Positions 33,982 to 47,400 of a DNA stretch of 64,000 nucleotides are shown here, piece after piece. The position numbers were made by a program, and so were the translations under genes. This stretch comes from Petrosia ficiformis. Taxonomy: Eukaryota > Porifera > Demospongiae > Haplosclerida > Petrosiidae. The notes under the pieces are model-generated. The model was not told the DNA's origin, did not search any database, and was given only the letters and a program-made list of their open reading frames with translations. Position 1 is the first letter of the stretch. Each line of letters starts with the position of its first letter. The stretch lies in contig OX345636.1 in assembly GCA_947044365.1 (NCBI GenBank), positions 434,001 through 498,000 of the forward strand, read 5' to 3'.

Positions 33982-35900
33982 GTTCAGTTTTTATTAATAA
34001 TAATTTTACTATTGTTATTGATAATTAAAAAACTCTACCGTGTTATTAAGGCTCAATAAAATTACTCTATTATATTAATAGTAGTATTTGAAATAAAAAG
34101 GCAAATATCTATCTATATTGATCATTATACATAATATTTGAAATCACTAGCATTCCTATACAAATTCAAAAAACGTAAGTACAAATTGTGACAACATTCA
34201 AGGAGTAGTTATTGTATTGGATTAAACACATATTGAAGCTCTTCCAATAAGCAAAAATGAATTACTCATAATAGATGGAAAAATGAATCCACTCCTTAAT
34301 CCATATGCATTTTGCATTAGATTTTTAGTTAACACTAATATTAATAGCTGCGCTTGAAATACAAATCTGAAACTCTGGAAAGCATTTATTTATACTCATC
34401 TATCGCAATCACTAACTTCCTAGAATTATGTAACGCAAATCTGGTCCGTAGCTTTCCCACTTAATGTATTCTAAAAATAATTATAGGTAGAGGTATAGAT
34501 AATATTGAAAGTCAGTTATTCAAAACCATTTCCAATAAACAAAATGAAATTTACTCATAAGGGATGGAAACTGAATCCAGTCCCTATGCCATTAGTACAT
34601 TATGTGTTATATGATAATAATAGTTAAATTCAAATACAAATGTCAACATGTCTGAAACTCTGCCAAGTACTTACCTATGTACATATAATTGCAAACACTA
34701 TCTTTCTTATATCTAATGTGATGTAATACAAATCCAGTCAATAGCTTTCCAGCTTCAGAAATTCAAGTACAGATTGTGACAACATTAAAAGTCAGAGTGC
34801 AGTGCTTGTATTAGATTGAACACCCATTCAAACACTTTAAATAAGCTTAAAGATGAAATAAAAGATGGATAATAAATCTGGTCCTTACTCCAAGAGTAAA
34901 TAGTGTGTTACATAATTATGAGTGTTATTACTGAAATACAAGTCCTGAAATCCTGAAACTCTGAAAAAACTTTATCATTAACTTTCCTATATCTATTGAT
35001 ACCAATCCGGTCCATAGCTTTCAAACTTAAGGCATTGTAAAAAGATTTGAGCACAGATTGTGACGAGATTGAAGGAGTACTTATTGTATTAGGTTCAACA
35101 CCTATTGAAGACTACCAAATAAGCTAAAAGACAACAAATATAATTTACTCATAAGGAATGGAAAGGAACCAAGTTCTTCATTTATAAGTACACTATGTGT
35201 TATATAATTACCCGTAATAATAATGGTGATATAAATGTAAACATTCTGGCAAGTATTTATCTATACTGTTCATTATACATATAAGTGAAATCACTAACTT
35301 TCCTATACCAAACGTGATGTAATACCAAACCCATCTATAGCTTTCCAACTGCATGTATTGTAAATAAACGTAAGCACAGATTGTGATGACATTGAAGGAG
35401 TAGTTATTGTATTAGATTGAACACCTTTTGAAACAAATGAAATAAGCTTAAAGGTCAAAACATAATTCACTCATAAGTGATGGACGATGCATCCGGTCCT
35501 TGCTCCATAAGTACGTTATGTAATTATAATTGTCAGTATAATAATAGTTATTACTGAAATACAAGTCTAGAAAGCTTTGAACCTCTGACAAATATTTCTC
35601 TATACTGTTCATTATGAAACTGCTAACTTTCCTATATTTAATGTGATGTAATACCAATCCCGTCCATAGCTTTCCAACTTCATGTATTGTAAATAAACTT
35701 AAGCACAGATTGTGATGACATTGAAGGAGTAGTTATTGTATTAGATTGAACACCTATTGAATTATTTCAAATAAACTTAAAGACAACTATTTATGTATTT
35801 TAAAGAAATTTAAGTATAGATTGTGACAACATTGAAAGTCAAAGACAATAGTTATTGTATTAGATTGAACATCCATTGACAATGACACTGTGTGAATATA

Positions 35901-36552
35901 TTAAAAGCGGTGATTGTTAAATACTGTTTGTGACACAGCTTTATCATTTTGACCAATAATCTCCTAAATTCAGGCAAGCTCTGAACCTTTAGTAAAATAC
36001 TGTGTCATCTGGTTAAAGCTCAGAGAAAAATCAGCGTCTTTATTTCTGTGACAGGACAGAAATTTTACATTGTTGGTGTTGGATCTGTGTATTATCTGCC
36101 TCAGTGTTTCAGTTATAATTTGCCCTTTCCACTCAACATGTAAATACACATCCACTCAGACATATATACATATACATATACATATATACATGTACAATAC
36201 ACATCATATTCCTATCATTCTTGTAGTTATTCGTTGTTACACTGTTTATAAGGTATGTAATTTTAACTAGTACCAGTGTGTCTCACAGGAACAGAAACAA
36301 TAAAACATTGATTGACTTCAAATGTTCTCTTAAGTTTTGTTTATGATTCATACAATACTTGAATGTCTCGGAATAGATAAGAACTTGAAATTATCAGTGA
36401 ATATGTAAAAAGCATCTTATTTAGAAACAATCTAAACTGTATTATTTATTCATTTTTTTGGTTAATTACTACTTAGGTTTCATCGACAGTTATTTTGTTA
36501 ATAGGTAATAATTATATCTTAGTGACTTAACATGTTGCATGTAAATTTTTTA
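35901..36552. other. Stretch without a supported gene
   Basis: AT-rich with short TATACA runs near 36165-36195. The ORFs on both strands here are not recognisable. Confidence 0.3.
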
Positions 36553-36921
36553 TTACCCTCACCGCAAAGCGTAGGCGGTAGGGTATGGTAATCATATTGT
36601 GTGTCTGTGTGTGTGTCTGTCTGTTCGCAAAAATTTGGGAAAACTAGGAATATTAGCAGCTCAAACGAGCTACTGGCAGACTTCAAATTATACAAGGACC
36701 AATAATAACAACAAGCTTTTGCTAAAACCTTTCGATTATAAAGTTATGACAATAATTTATACCACTCACAGTTATAGTCTGGCGGTGCTGCCCACTTTGC
36801 ATACGAGGAAGTGGTCTGGAATCACTAGCATCATTCACTCGTACACAGTGGAATGTAGGTTTGGTTTAGGGAGGTACGTGGTTCAAGCATGTGTGAAGTA
36901 GTTACATAGCAAGTTGATAAA

Positions 36922-37026
36922 ATGAATACTGTTCTTTGCCTTGGTTGTGGCGAAAACATCACTGAAAGCACCAGTGACCGAAGAAACTTGTGCACTGAGT
37001 TATTTTGGAAGGAAATCTTTTATTAA
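36922..37026 (+). pseudogene. Captured N-terminal exon with CxxC motif
   Basis: ATG at 36922, then 34 codons with CLGCGENITESTSDRRNLC and a TAA at 37024-37026. An adjacent frame continues as a helical segment, KLENELENDKVEAETFVKD, to about 37120, which suggests a frameshift near 37010. Resembles the amino terminus of a zinc-binding protein; the source gene is not identified. Head-to-head with the RecQ fragment. Confidence 0.4.
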
Positions 37027-37133
37027 GTAAGCTCGAAAATGAGCTCGAAAATGACAAAGTGGAAGCAGAGACTTTCGTCAAGGATGTTATTAGAAACCTA
37101 CGTTTTTCCAACTTGTATCTTTTTACTCTTCCC

Positions 37134-37373
37134 TCAATTTACCTGATCTTTCACAATCCCTGTAAATGGAGTGATCACCACTGGTAAACACATATAACAC
37201 AGGCTTTTTCTGTATCCAGTAGGTAAAACAGCAAATACTTTGTTATCTTCCAAAAAATTTACAACTACTACTTCCTGCTTGGGTTTAAGTTTTGTAATAC
37301 CCATTGTCTTGGCAGCAGTGTTGGCTAGTTGTGATGAATCCATGCTTGTAGTTGTGAGTTTTTCAAGTACCAC
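37134..37373 (-). pseudogene. Captured RecQ-type DNA helicase fragment
   Basis: Contains, in order, the RecQ motif 0 region (LKPKQEVVVVNFLEDN), a Walker A-like VLPTGYRKSLCY, and a shortened motif Ia (VITPFTGIVKDQV). The usual GYGKS is GYRKS, which would damage nucleotide binding. Motifs II-VI are absent. It lies wholly inside the inverted-repeat element at 36775-37485, so it is a captured fragment and not a resident gene. Confidence 0.75.
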
Positions 37374-37875
37374 TTGAAGACTGCAATCTGATTAGGCTGC
37401 AAATTATTTGCAGCGTGTACGAGTGAATGATGCTGGTGATTCCAACCACATCCTCATATGCAAAGTGGGCGCCACCGCCAGACTATCACGGTTACTGTTT
37501 CCAGACCTGAGAAGACTCCTGGGGACAACTACACACATCTAAACATAACTAATACCATATCATGACAATCGCATTGCATCAAATCAAGAGGTAGTCCTGG
37601 CTACAACATCGAGCACTGAGCATTCTTGTTAAGAAAGTTACTTTCTAGCTCTACCTACTTAAGGTCATGTGCTGTGCACATGATTTGCACACGTTTAGAT
37701 CTAAGCATCTGTAGAATGACGAAGGAAGAAGCTAAGGAGAATGCTTTAGTCCCCAAAGCAAGTCCCACATTTTCACTAACCTGTATAACTTCATCATTTT
37801 AATTAGCACAAACATTTAACCTCTTTTGCTTTACAGTCTGTAGATATCAAAACCCGAAGGAAAGCAGCAAGACGA

Positions 37876-37949
37876 GTGTTTGATTACACTTGTACAATGT
37901 AGGGTGTTCAGTGACAATGCCCACACATTGTACAAGTGTAATCAAACAC
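37876..37949. repeat. Perfect 25-bp stem hairpin
   Basis: GTGTTTGATTACACTTGTAC(AATGT) at 37876-37900 is exactly complementary to 37925-37949 with a 24-nt loop. No gene is tied to it. It could be a tiny fold-back element or a small-RNA precursor. Confidence 0.6.
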
Positions 37950-38459
37950 GTTTAGTAGTTTGAACATTGTGAACTGGCTAGCTGTATCTCTGTGACCTTT
38001 TTTGTTTTTCTTTTTCAAAGTGTGGCTAGGCATCGCGTATGTTCCATTCTTATAGTTTCTTCTGTCAAGCTGCTCTTCATTATCATGAGAGCATGCCATA
38101 GGGTCATACATTTAATTCCTGTAGCATGACAGAACCACATTATATATATTATATATATAATATATATGTGTACCAACTAAAGTCAAGTTTTCACTACACT
38201 CCTAGACTAGTTGCCTCCACAAAGGTGCTCAGCAATTATCCCATTGTTTTATTTAAGTGAATTATTAACAATAATTATTAGGATTATTTCAAATCTTTTT
38301 TCATTAAACAAGTATATACATGATAAAATGAAGGCCTATCAAAATAACTAATAAGAGAAACAAAAAGGAATTAAACTGCTAAACTTAATCACTATGTTTA
38401 CTTGCTTAATGAAGTTCATTTTACATTCTTGATATATCATGCTCATGTTTTTCCTTAAT

Positions 38460-41400
38460 TCATCGAGGAAAAACTTGGATTTGAGCAGTTGCTGATTGCC
38501 CAGTCAATGAAACATTTACTACTTCAACCCCAAACTTTGGTGGTGGACCAGGGTTCACTCGAGTAGCTGTACAAACTGGATTCTCACTTGGGACTAAACT
38601 AAACGCAGTGACAAAGGTTTCACCTTGGATTATTATTTCAAACCAACCAGCCACATAGACATTGGCATCAGCCTGTTTATAAATAATGTACTGATTTGAT
38701 TTTCTATAATATAACATATATATCAGGGCATAAACAAAGGTGGTAACATTTGAAGGTTCGTTATAATTCCTTACCTTCGAAGGTAGAATCCATTCCACAA
38801 AGGTTCGCAATTAACACGTGGTTAATTATTTGCTGCAAAAATTATTTATAACTCTTAATTAATCATTACATTTGTCATGTGGAGATTGATAATGGCTGAG
38901 AGTGAAGAGACCAATGAGGATTTTCAAAACCAGAATGCACTGAAACAAACCTTCGAAGGTGTAGAAATCACCTTTGTTCATGCCATGATATGTGTTATAT
39001 ATAACATGTTTCAGAGGTCTATATGCGTTATATAAACCTGCCACGAGGTAAGATATCACCCGAGGGCGTAGCCCGAGGGTGATATCATCCGAGTTGGCAG
39101 GTTTATATAACGCATATAGACAGATGAAACATGTTATATCTGATATATTTTAGAATGAGATTCATACCTTGGATTGTCCTGCAAGAGATTGTTATTGAGT
39201 CCGCAAGAAATCGCCATCGAGTTTCACAAGGTTGATATTTTAAAATATCAACCTATTTTGAGGTTTATATGAGAAATATAAACTTACACGCCCCATAGAA
39301 ATGTATGGGCTATGAATCTCATTATGAGATATATATATATATATCATGGCATAAACAATATATAAATAAAACCAATGATATATATATATATATCTCATAA
39401 TGAGATTCATAGCCCATACATTTCTATGGGGCGTGTAAGTTTATATTTCTCATATAAACCTCAAAATAGGTTGATATTTTAAAATATCAACCTTGTGAAA
39501 CTCGACAGCGATTTCTGACAGACTTAATGACAATCTCTTGCAGGACAATCCAAGGTATGAATCTCATTCTAAAATATATCAGATATAACATGTTTCATCT
39601 GTCTATATGCGTTATATAAACCTGCCAACTCGGATGATATCACCCTCGGGCTACGCCCTCGGGTGATATCTTACCTCGTGGCAGGTTTATATAACGCATA
39701 TAGACCTCTGAAACATGATATATATAACACATATCATTGGTTTTATATATATATACATATACCTCAACGCTGCCATGTCCTGGAGGAATTTCTGAAGGTC
39801 TGTGTGTATATCTATCATGTGCATACAAATACTCCATAGCTATAACAGCAGTGGAAACATTTTCAATTATACAACGAAACACTATATATGAATAAAAAAG
39901 TGGATTTTCAAAAATAGGTAAATAATTTATGAATATCATTCACACTGATACTGACCCACCTTACTATTAACATGTATGATATGAGATAATTATCACTAAT
40001 TAACAGGCAAGTAATCACACCCACAATGAATAATTAATTAAAACATTTGCAACATTATATTTGGTAGACCTTTCTATGTAATATAAGTCATGACTATACA
40101 GAATACATGATTATGAAATAACTAATCATAATAGAAAATATTATACCTTGTACTTCTGATGAAATATTATGTGAAGGCTTGACTTTCATATCTTCTTCTT
40201 GTCTGGACTAAAAGAAATATCACATTATAATAATTATTAATATTATTATAATTCTTTTATATTATTATTAGTATGAGTATTATTATTATTACTAGCATTA
40301 CTATTAATATTGAATATGATAATTACATGAGTTTAAATTATCTTCTGAAAATACAATCAATTTTCAGAAAGAAGCTGAAAATATTCCTTGTAAAAATAGC
40401 GAAGACATAAATAATTTATGTTGTAGCTACTAATAAACAATAGCTTCTTATAAGTAGTTCCTCTTGAAATATAATTATACTGATAATAGAAGATATCATA
40501 TTAATAATTATTATGAATAAACTTTTACATTCTACAACTGGAGTTAGTGTAATACACAACATTTCAATCATAACTAGTTTAAGATAATTAATCATTTCAA
40601 AGTTGACTGATACTAATATAATATATAAACCACAATACTTACAAATAAATGTATATGTTGTAACTAGTGATAAACAATGGGACTATGAGCCTAACTAGAT
40701 TAATACATTCAAATTCAATGTATTAACTGATAATGTGGATGTAAGTCATTGCTCAATTATAATATTAAAATAACATACCATAACTGTCTCTAAAATAAGA
40801 ATACAATTTTGTTTGTTTTCATTCTTTGCATCATCAATAGGAGTATCTCCATTCTGTAAAACAATAATATTTAGTAAAGGAATGTTTGACATGTCTATAT
40901 TTAAACACTATAATATTATAATTATGATAATACTAGGAGTGGAAGTAACAAAATCTTGATTCATGATTCTGGTTCAACTGATACAAATAATAATTGGAAT
41001 TCAAAATATTTCAAAATTGTTAGGAATAAAGTTGTGAACAAGTGGTACAAGTTTGAAAGCTATTCTGAAGTGGAAGTTTTAACATAAACCAAATATAATT
41101 TGTGTCAGTATTGTAAGAAATAATTATAATCAATTATAATCCTCTCTATATATCAAGTGATGAGGTAGGTATGTATTATCGTACGCTAGTGACGTAAATC
41201 AAACGAGCCGCCAGGTCTATATTTTGTGTAAACTGACCTGTGGTTAACCACAAGTCTGTTATTGCTTATATAACTGACCTATGAATACTATTAACAAAAC
41301 CAATAAATGCAAAAATGACAAATGAGTAAATAAGTATAGCAAAGCATGTCAAAATATTGAAGACGCAACCACTAATTTGTCCTTGGTTAGCGATTATTCC

Positions 41401-44400
41401 TTTCATCTTCTCATCAACATATTGAGTTTTAGTAGTTGTGCTGGTAATTTCATTTCAAGCAGTAGAAATACCCTCCAACGCTCGTTGCTGATCAGCCAAG
41501 ACAAAACTTTATGTAGCTTTACAAAAGCAGGATCCTTGTCATCCATGATATTGAAGGCTTTATTCTCTTTCATAATTATAACGAAGCAACCCTGACAACA
41601 AATTTAAAATTGATTTTGGGGGATATGGCTCTCCACTTTCTTTCCTCGTTTCTAAAATATACTTGCATAAACAAGAACACAAGAGTTCCGAGTCATCAGT
41701 TAGTTTGATGTCTTCTGGGTACAAATCCTTATCTAGACTGAGGCGCCACGATTCGAAATTGGCCACAGCCCATTTGGTGTTCCTTGCCGTATTACTGGGA
41801 ACATAACCCTTCTTGGCCCTTGATACATCCTCTTCTGTCACCTTTTTAAAACGATTACGAGTCAGGCTAAGCGATAATCTTCTCCTCTTAGGAGGCTGGT
41901 TCTCCTTATCAGATTCATCCATCGCGTGGCAAACTTATAACTGCGCATGCGCAGAGTTAGTAAAATGGTGACCAAGAGAAGCATACGATAAATTTGTTAT
42001 AGTATGGAGGGCGGGTCTGTATGGGTTTTAGCGGACCCGCCTCGGGCTAATATGGATCCAGAAACATTACTTATCATTCACTAAATTATTAATAATTATT
42101 ACATCAAAGTCTATAATTTACATTAAAGATGTCAAACTAATATTTGTAAGTAATATTTTATATTATATTTCAGTTAGTTTACACATCATAACACATGATG
42201 TACTTGTTGGACTCATAAGTAACAAAATTGAACTATTTGGTCTTATAATTATCCTAATGGACACAAATTAGGATTTGACTATTACAACTAAAGGAACAGT
42301 TTATTAATTATTAGAATGTTATCATTTGATTACTAACATGATTTCTGATATAAAGGTTTGCTCCATTTTCAATGAGAAGTTTTACTACATCCTCACGTCC
42401 ATATAATGCAGCCTCATGTAAAGGTGTGTTTCCATACTTTGAAAAAGAGATATAATAATAATATGAATATGTAATCATGTTCAGTATAACTACACAAATA
42501 TTATAAACCACATATTAAACTGGTAAAATGAATCACATAGCTTTTACATTTAGATATACTTCTGGTAAGCTAACATAGTTATGTATTCAATAATATAGTA
42601 GATTTGTGTCTACTACTATGTTGTAGTCTCTACTTGTGTGTGTTACAGTTGTAAACAGTATACAGTATTACATTGTGTATTAATACTTGTTTGAAAAGAC
42701 ATGCATTGTCACAAATTACACAAAATCATTATCAAGTTATTCACAATGAACAAATAATATTTTGTTGACTACGTGAAACATTGAGCTATACAATATGAAG
42801 TTTCCATTCAACTGATCATTAATTGTATTTCATTTAGAAAATCAAAAACTACTATTATTACTATTGCATACTATTGGACTCTCGAAATACGCAATTGTAT
42901 CAAGTTTTTATGGCCCGTAGGGCCATCCCTATAATTGCTTTCCACGGGGTTTAATGTATATATATATATATATGTTTGTGTCACTTGCGCGACTATGCGT
43001 TGTATACGTAGTTAAGGAAGTTGCGTCATTCCCGGGGGCTCGGTCAATTAATGGGCGTGGCGCGTAAAAGAACGCGCGTTAGAGACTCTTCGAGTTACAG
43101 ACAAGCCAGGAAGATTCAGAAACTGCTAATAACTGTTCCATATAGCAGAGAAACAGTATAAATATTATGCAAGAATCTTTAACAAGTAAGTATAATAAGT
43201 TATTAAGTCTCAGATATGAGGAAATCATCATTTAGAACCTTGTAGGAATACTTCAGTCAGTTCATCAAAGATCTGTGTACTTAGACTGCAATCAGGCTTA
43301 CACTTACTTCTTCAGGCCCCAGCTTTCGAGTACACAGAAAGGTAGAGACACTAGTGCCATCAGCAATGCTTAATACATAGTCATCACAAAGCAAATATAG
43401 GGATGTTTTTTTTTCTCTATATACACTTGTTCTATTTATGACAAATACTGAGTGTGTATGTGTGTGTGTGCGTGTGGGTGAGTGAGTGTAGGGTAATATT
43501 TGTGGGTTTTTTGTATATGTGTGTATGTGTACAAATGTGTTTGTGAGCATATGAGTAGGTATTGTTAGAAATTATACTATAAACATTAGAGTATAGAAAA
43601 GTATAATAGTGATGATCATATCAAAAGTGAATAATAATTACTGTTATTAGTAGAGGATGTAACTGACTATATACTATGTTATTATGAATCCATTAGTAAA
43701 TCTATATTGAATAAGTAAATATCTAGTCACTAGATTAGGAATGTGAGTAACTATCAACACAGTAATTTAAATTTAATTCTCTTCTCATGTAATGAATTTA
43801 GAATTGTGTGATAAATTGAATTCGCTTATATATATGAAAACATAACATTTTCATAATCACAAAAGATATGAAATACAAATTACTATTAGAGAAAGTGTTA
43901 TGATATAATAATTCACTTATACATTTCATATTTAGTTGTCATATTATAGTTAATATGTAAAGTATTGAATATATCAATTATTACTAAATACAATACAACT
44001 TTTGATATTCTTACAGGTCTAGTTATATTACAATTAGTACACTCACTAATGAATATGATAAAAGTTATTGTTGCTGTTGTAGTTTATTGATAACAGTATT
44101 ATACATAATAATAGTTAGTATGAACACAAACTCAATCAACACACTAGTTATATGCGCGCCGTCAGGACGGGACCCTCGCCTACGTGGGAAAGTTATACAA
44201 ACTAGAATCTTTTTTTTTTATATATATGCCAAAAGATTATAATTATGTATTGTTGCTTGTTTGTATGGTCATATAATAATGAGACCATTTACTTCCGATT
44301 GTTTAGTTTATGTGTATAAAACATACAAAGTAATAAAACTGTACTGGCAAGTTAGTTTTTATAATAATATTAGTTATAATTATACATATATAAACTAACA

Positions 44401-47400
44401 TCTCAGTACTTATTACTTTACAACTGAAAGATTTAGTATGACTATACTAGTCTCTTTCTTGTCTATACTGTAAATCTTATATTTTAGTCTCTGTTTTATC
44501 TCAAAGAAGAAAGATAGATCCTCAATTAGTCTTGTGAAATGTTCCACAGAGATAGCCGTCCTCAAAACTGCTGACGTTTGAGTCACGTGCACAACACATG
44601 ACTTGTAAATTTGAAATAGGCGGCATTTGAAAGCAATGGAGAATGCTTGGAGCCAGAGCTACATGTTGTAGCAACCATTACCCAAATTTTGTTTGCTTTT
44701 ATGTAGTGCTTTGCTAGCGATAGCCATGATACAGGAGTAGTTATGTTTTGATGTGTCCAGATATCCCTGAGAGTCTTCTCAAGTCTCGAAACAGTAACTG
44801 TGAGTTACCAAATTTGTGATAACTTTACAACCAAAAGATTTTAGCTAAAGCCTGTTGTTATTTTTGATCCTTGTATAGTTTGAAGTCTGCCAATAGCTCG
44901 TTGGAGCCACCAATGTTCGTAGATTTCCCAAAATTTTGCAAACACACAAACACACAGACACACAATATGATTACAGTACACTTCGTGGCGAGAGTAAATA
45001 TAATAGCAGGAGATATGTAATTCAGGAAATAGCATTATAATTATTAAATACACTATCTCTAAAATAGACTAGCAAAAATTATAGCAAACAATAATGGTTC
45101 ACAATATATTAATATATTATAATTATAATTACATAAATTACAGGAATGGATCAAGGGTATACTGTGATACATTTATATCTCTTTCTCTACATATTAATGA
45201 GATTCATAGTTACTTGGAGGCATACGTTCCAACTATTTGCCACTATAACAGCTGTCACTCACATCTGAAAGGTGTACCTAATCATGACACTCATCAATCA
45301 TTATTTTGTTTATAATTAAGTGTATATAAAATACATAATACACATATGTATTGATATAATTTATGTTAGCTACAAGCTTCATGAATAATTATAAATGAGA
45401 TATAATTTTCATCACAGCCGAACACATTATTTTTCATAACTGTTTAAGTGACTCTTGATACACATAAGAAATCATTTACTATATTGATATTCATTTACAT
45501 CAAAACAAACTAAATATATGAATGTCTTCCTAAAAATATTCTCAACTAATTTGCTAGTAACAAGAGATTTATAACAACTACCACACAGCAAATTATAATA
45601 ATGTAGGCACACCCTTCACATGTAGGAGGTACAGTCTAAACAATACTTTGATGTATAGAATGCATATGATGGGAATACTGCACTTTTTAACAATGCATTA
45701 TTGTATTTGTAGTTTTTGTATAACAGTAATACAGTTCTCTCAGCAACATTAAAGACAAAACAAAATGGATTTTATCATATGAGAAATGCAAAGACATTTC
45801 CCTTTTCACTACTCTATAGTATTCAGGCATGTTAGAATGATAATTGATCCTATGTATTTATTAGTTGTAGCAGGAATAACTTTACATAACAAAACTTCAC
45901 TAATATTATGTCACTAGACACTTTGTCTTTTAAATGAAAGGTGTGGTGATATGATACTAATAATGTACACAATGAAGAGGATTCATATACTAGATTCAAA
46001 TATATATATAGCATTACAATTATATATGAAATTGCAACTGGTATATAGTGAAATAAAGAATTTATATAATTACACCTAATGTATTAATGTAAGTGCTGAA
46101 ATGAATAAAGAATTTCACTATTTCGATAGTTACTATCATTAACAATCGAATATTCAAATCATTTGTTAATTATATGAAGTACATAACTTGACTTCTTATC
46201 TGCAAAAATCTCTATCTCAAACTGCTGTTAAACAGTAATAATTATTGTTCCAGATGAACTAACCTGAGTCATAACAATAGAGAAGTATAAGGACAAACAA
46301 ACTAAACCTCACAGTTGACACTAAGATTTACAATCACATGATGGCTTGCAACCATAGTGAACATGGCTTATACTACTAAATGTGACCGTATGTGAGAAAA
46401 TAGCGCTTCTGTCTTAAACATCCACATTTAAGAAACATTTATTTTACCAAAAAATGCAATTAAACATTTTATCGCGTTATTCTGTATATTTCGGTGTTAC
46501 ATTCAAACGGACAACACGTGGTTGAGAAGTCAAGTGACAACATATTTCGAAAGGAGATTGTGAAGTTCAGACATCTTACTGCGTCCAGGTGAGAGTAATT
46601 AGTTGTATTTAAAGTGATTGTGTGTGTGTGTTTGAATTTTAAAAGTGAAATCTATTGATACTTGGTAGTTCTGAGAAGAACTGCTAAAACAAAAAAAAAG
46701 AAGTAATGACAGGAGAGTAAGAGAGATAGATGAAAAGAAATGTTAGGACAAATAAAAACCAGGTGAAATCTTTTGCAAGTCCATCAGCCAGTTCATGATC
46801 ACATGTGCGAATGTTGTGGTCAGTTTGACCACAACATCCACACATGCGCTGTCTTTTGGGGGGTGGAGAGTTTACAGAAGTTGAAAATCTTGGAGGAGAA
46901 GTAATGATTGACTGCTCGACTGGTTGACACAATGAAGTTGCAAATGTTGGTGGGCAAGATGGCAGGGGACACACTATGTCCTTCGTTTCTTCTGAACAGA
47001 ATTCCCGAATCTTTTGAAACAAGTAACACTGATGAGCATCACTCAAGTCACTTGGAAGAACTAGTTCAGGGAAGTCCTCCATAGATGGTTCAGAAATCAT
47101 GAAGTATAAATTTTCTTCTTCACCATCACAGCTTTTTTTTACAGTGACCGTGCGCAGGTCTTCAGAGTTAAATTGGAAGTGGTGTAAACTTTTTATGTGT
47201 GGTACTCATTTCAAAAGAGCTCAGAAACTTTGCCGATTTAAAAGTCAGGACAACAGTTTCTCCAGACTGTGTTCCAACCAGTTGAGCGTGGTTGATAGCT
47301 GCTGAGGATTCCACAATGCGAACTATGTCGTCTAAACAGTCGACTTACACTCTGCAGAACCTTTGTTTCAACAGGCTGAAACATCAGTCTGGAGAAAATT

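Larger units (their letters stand above)
30762..34072 (+). mobile_element. Penelope-like retroelement with inverted terminal repeats and 14-bp target duplication
   Basis: Inverted repeats of about 57 bp lie at 30795-30852 and 34018-34076 (AGTAATTTTATTGAGCCTTA and its complement). The 14-mer TATTAATAGTAGTA flanks the element at 30748-30761 and 34073-34086. Penelope-like elements often carry repeats in direct or inverted arrangement at their ends. Inside are a plus-strand reverse transcriptase and GIY-YIG endonuclease. A separate fold-back element is nested at 30921-31546. Confidence 0.75.
30400..35900 (-). repeat. Degenerate satellite, reverse block, split by the Penelope element
   Basis: From about 30400 to 30760 and again from 34087 to 35900 the same unit appears in reverse orientation (TCCGGTCCTTGCTCCATAAG at about 35490; related blocks at about 34285, 34570, 34877, 35165). 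Spacing is about 286-325 bp. Together with 27540-29560 this forms an inverted satellite pair more than 8 kb across. Confidence 0.65.
36775..37485. mobile_element. Mutator-like (pack-MULE type) element with captured gene fragments
   Basis: Inverted repeats of about 70 bp (TAGTCTGGCGGTG..CACTCGTAC at 36775-36845; complement at 37418-37485). Flanked by 9-bp near-identical repeats TCACAGTTA (36766-36774) and TCACGGTTA (37486-37494). Long inverted repeats with 9-bp target duplication fit the Mutator superfamily. No transposase is inside; instead there are a RecQ helicase fragment (-) and a Cys-motif ORF start (+), which is the pack-MULE pattern. Confidence 0.7.
36553..37720 (+). mobile_element. 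Repeat family R, copy 4, split by a Mutator-like insertion
   Basis: Left end TTACCCTCACCGCAAAGCGT followed by TGTGTCTG repeats. Homology to copies 2 and 5 resumes after 37494 (CTGTTTCCAGACCTGAGAAG, CATATCATGACAATCGC). The right terminus is not found. Confidence 0.65.

Noticed and set aside
37908..38111. Minus-strand 67-codon ORF (starts MYDPMACSHDNEE)
   Set aside because: Its 3' part overlaps the perfect hairpin and no homolog or splice partner was recognised; kept out although it might be a real exon.
43281..43550. Minus-strand His/Thr-rich ORF
   Set aside because: Arises from a TG microsatellite.
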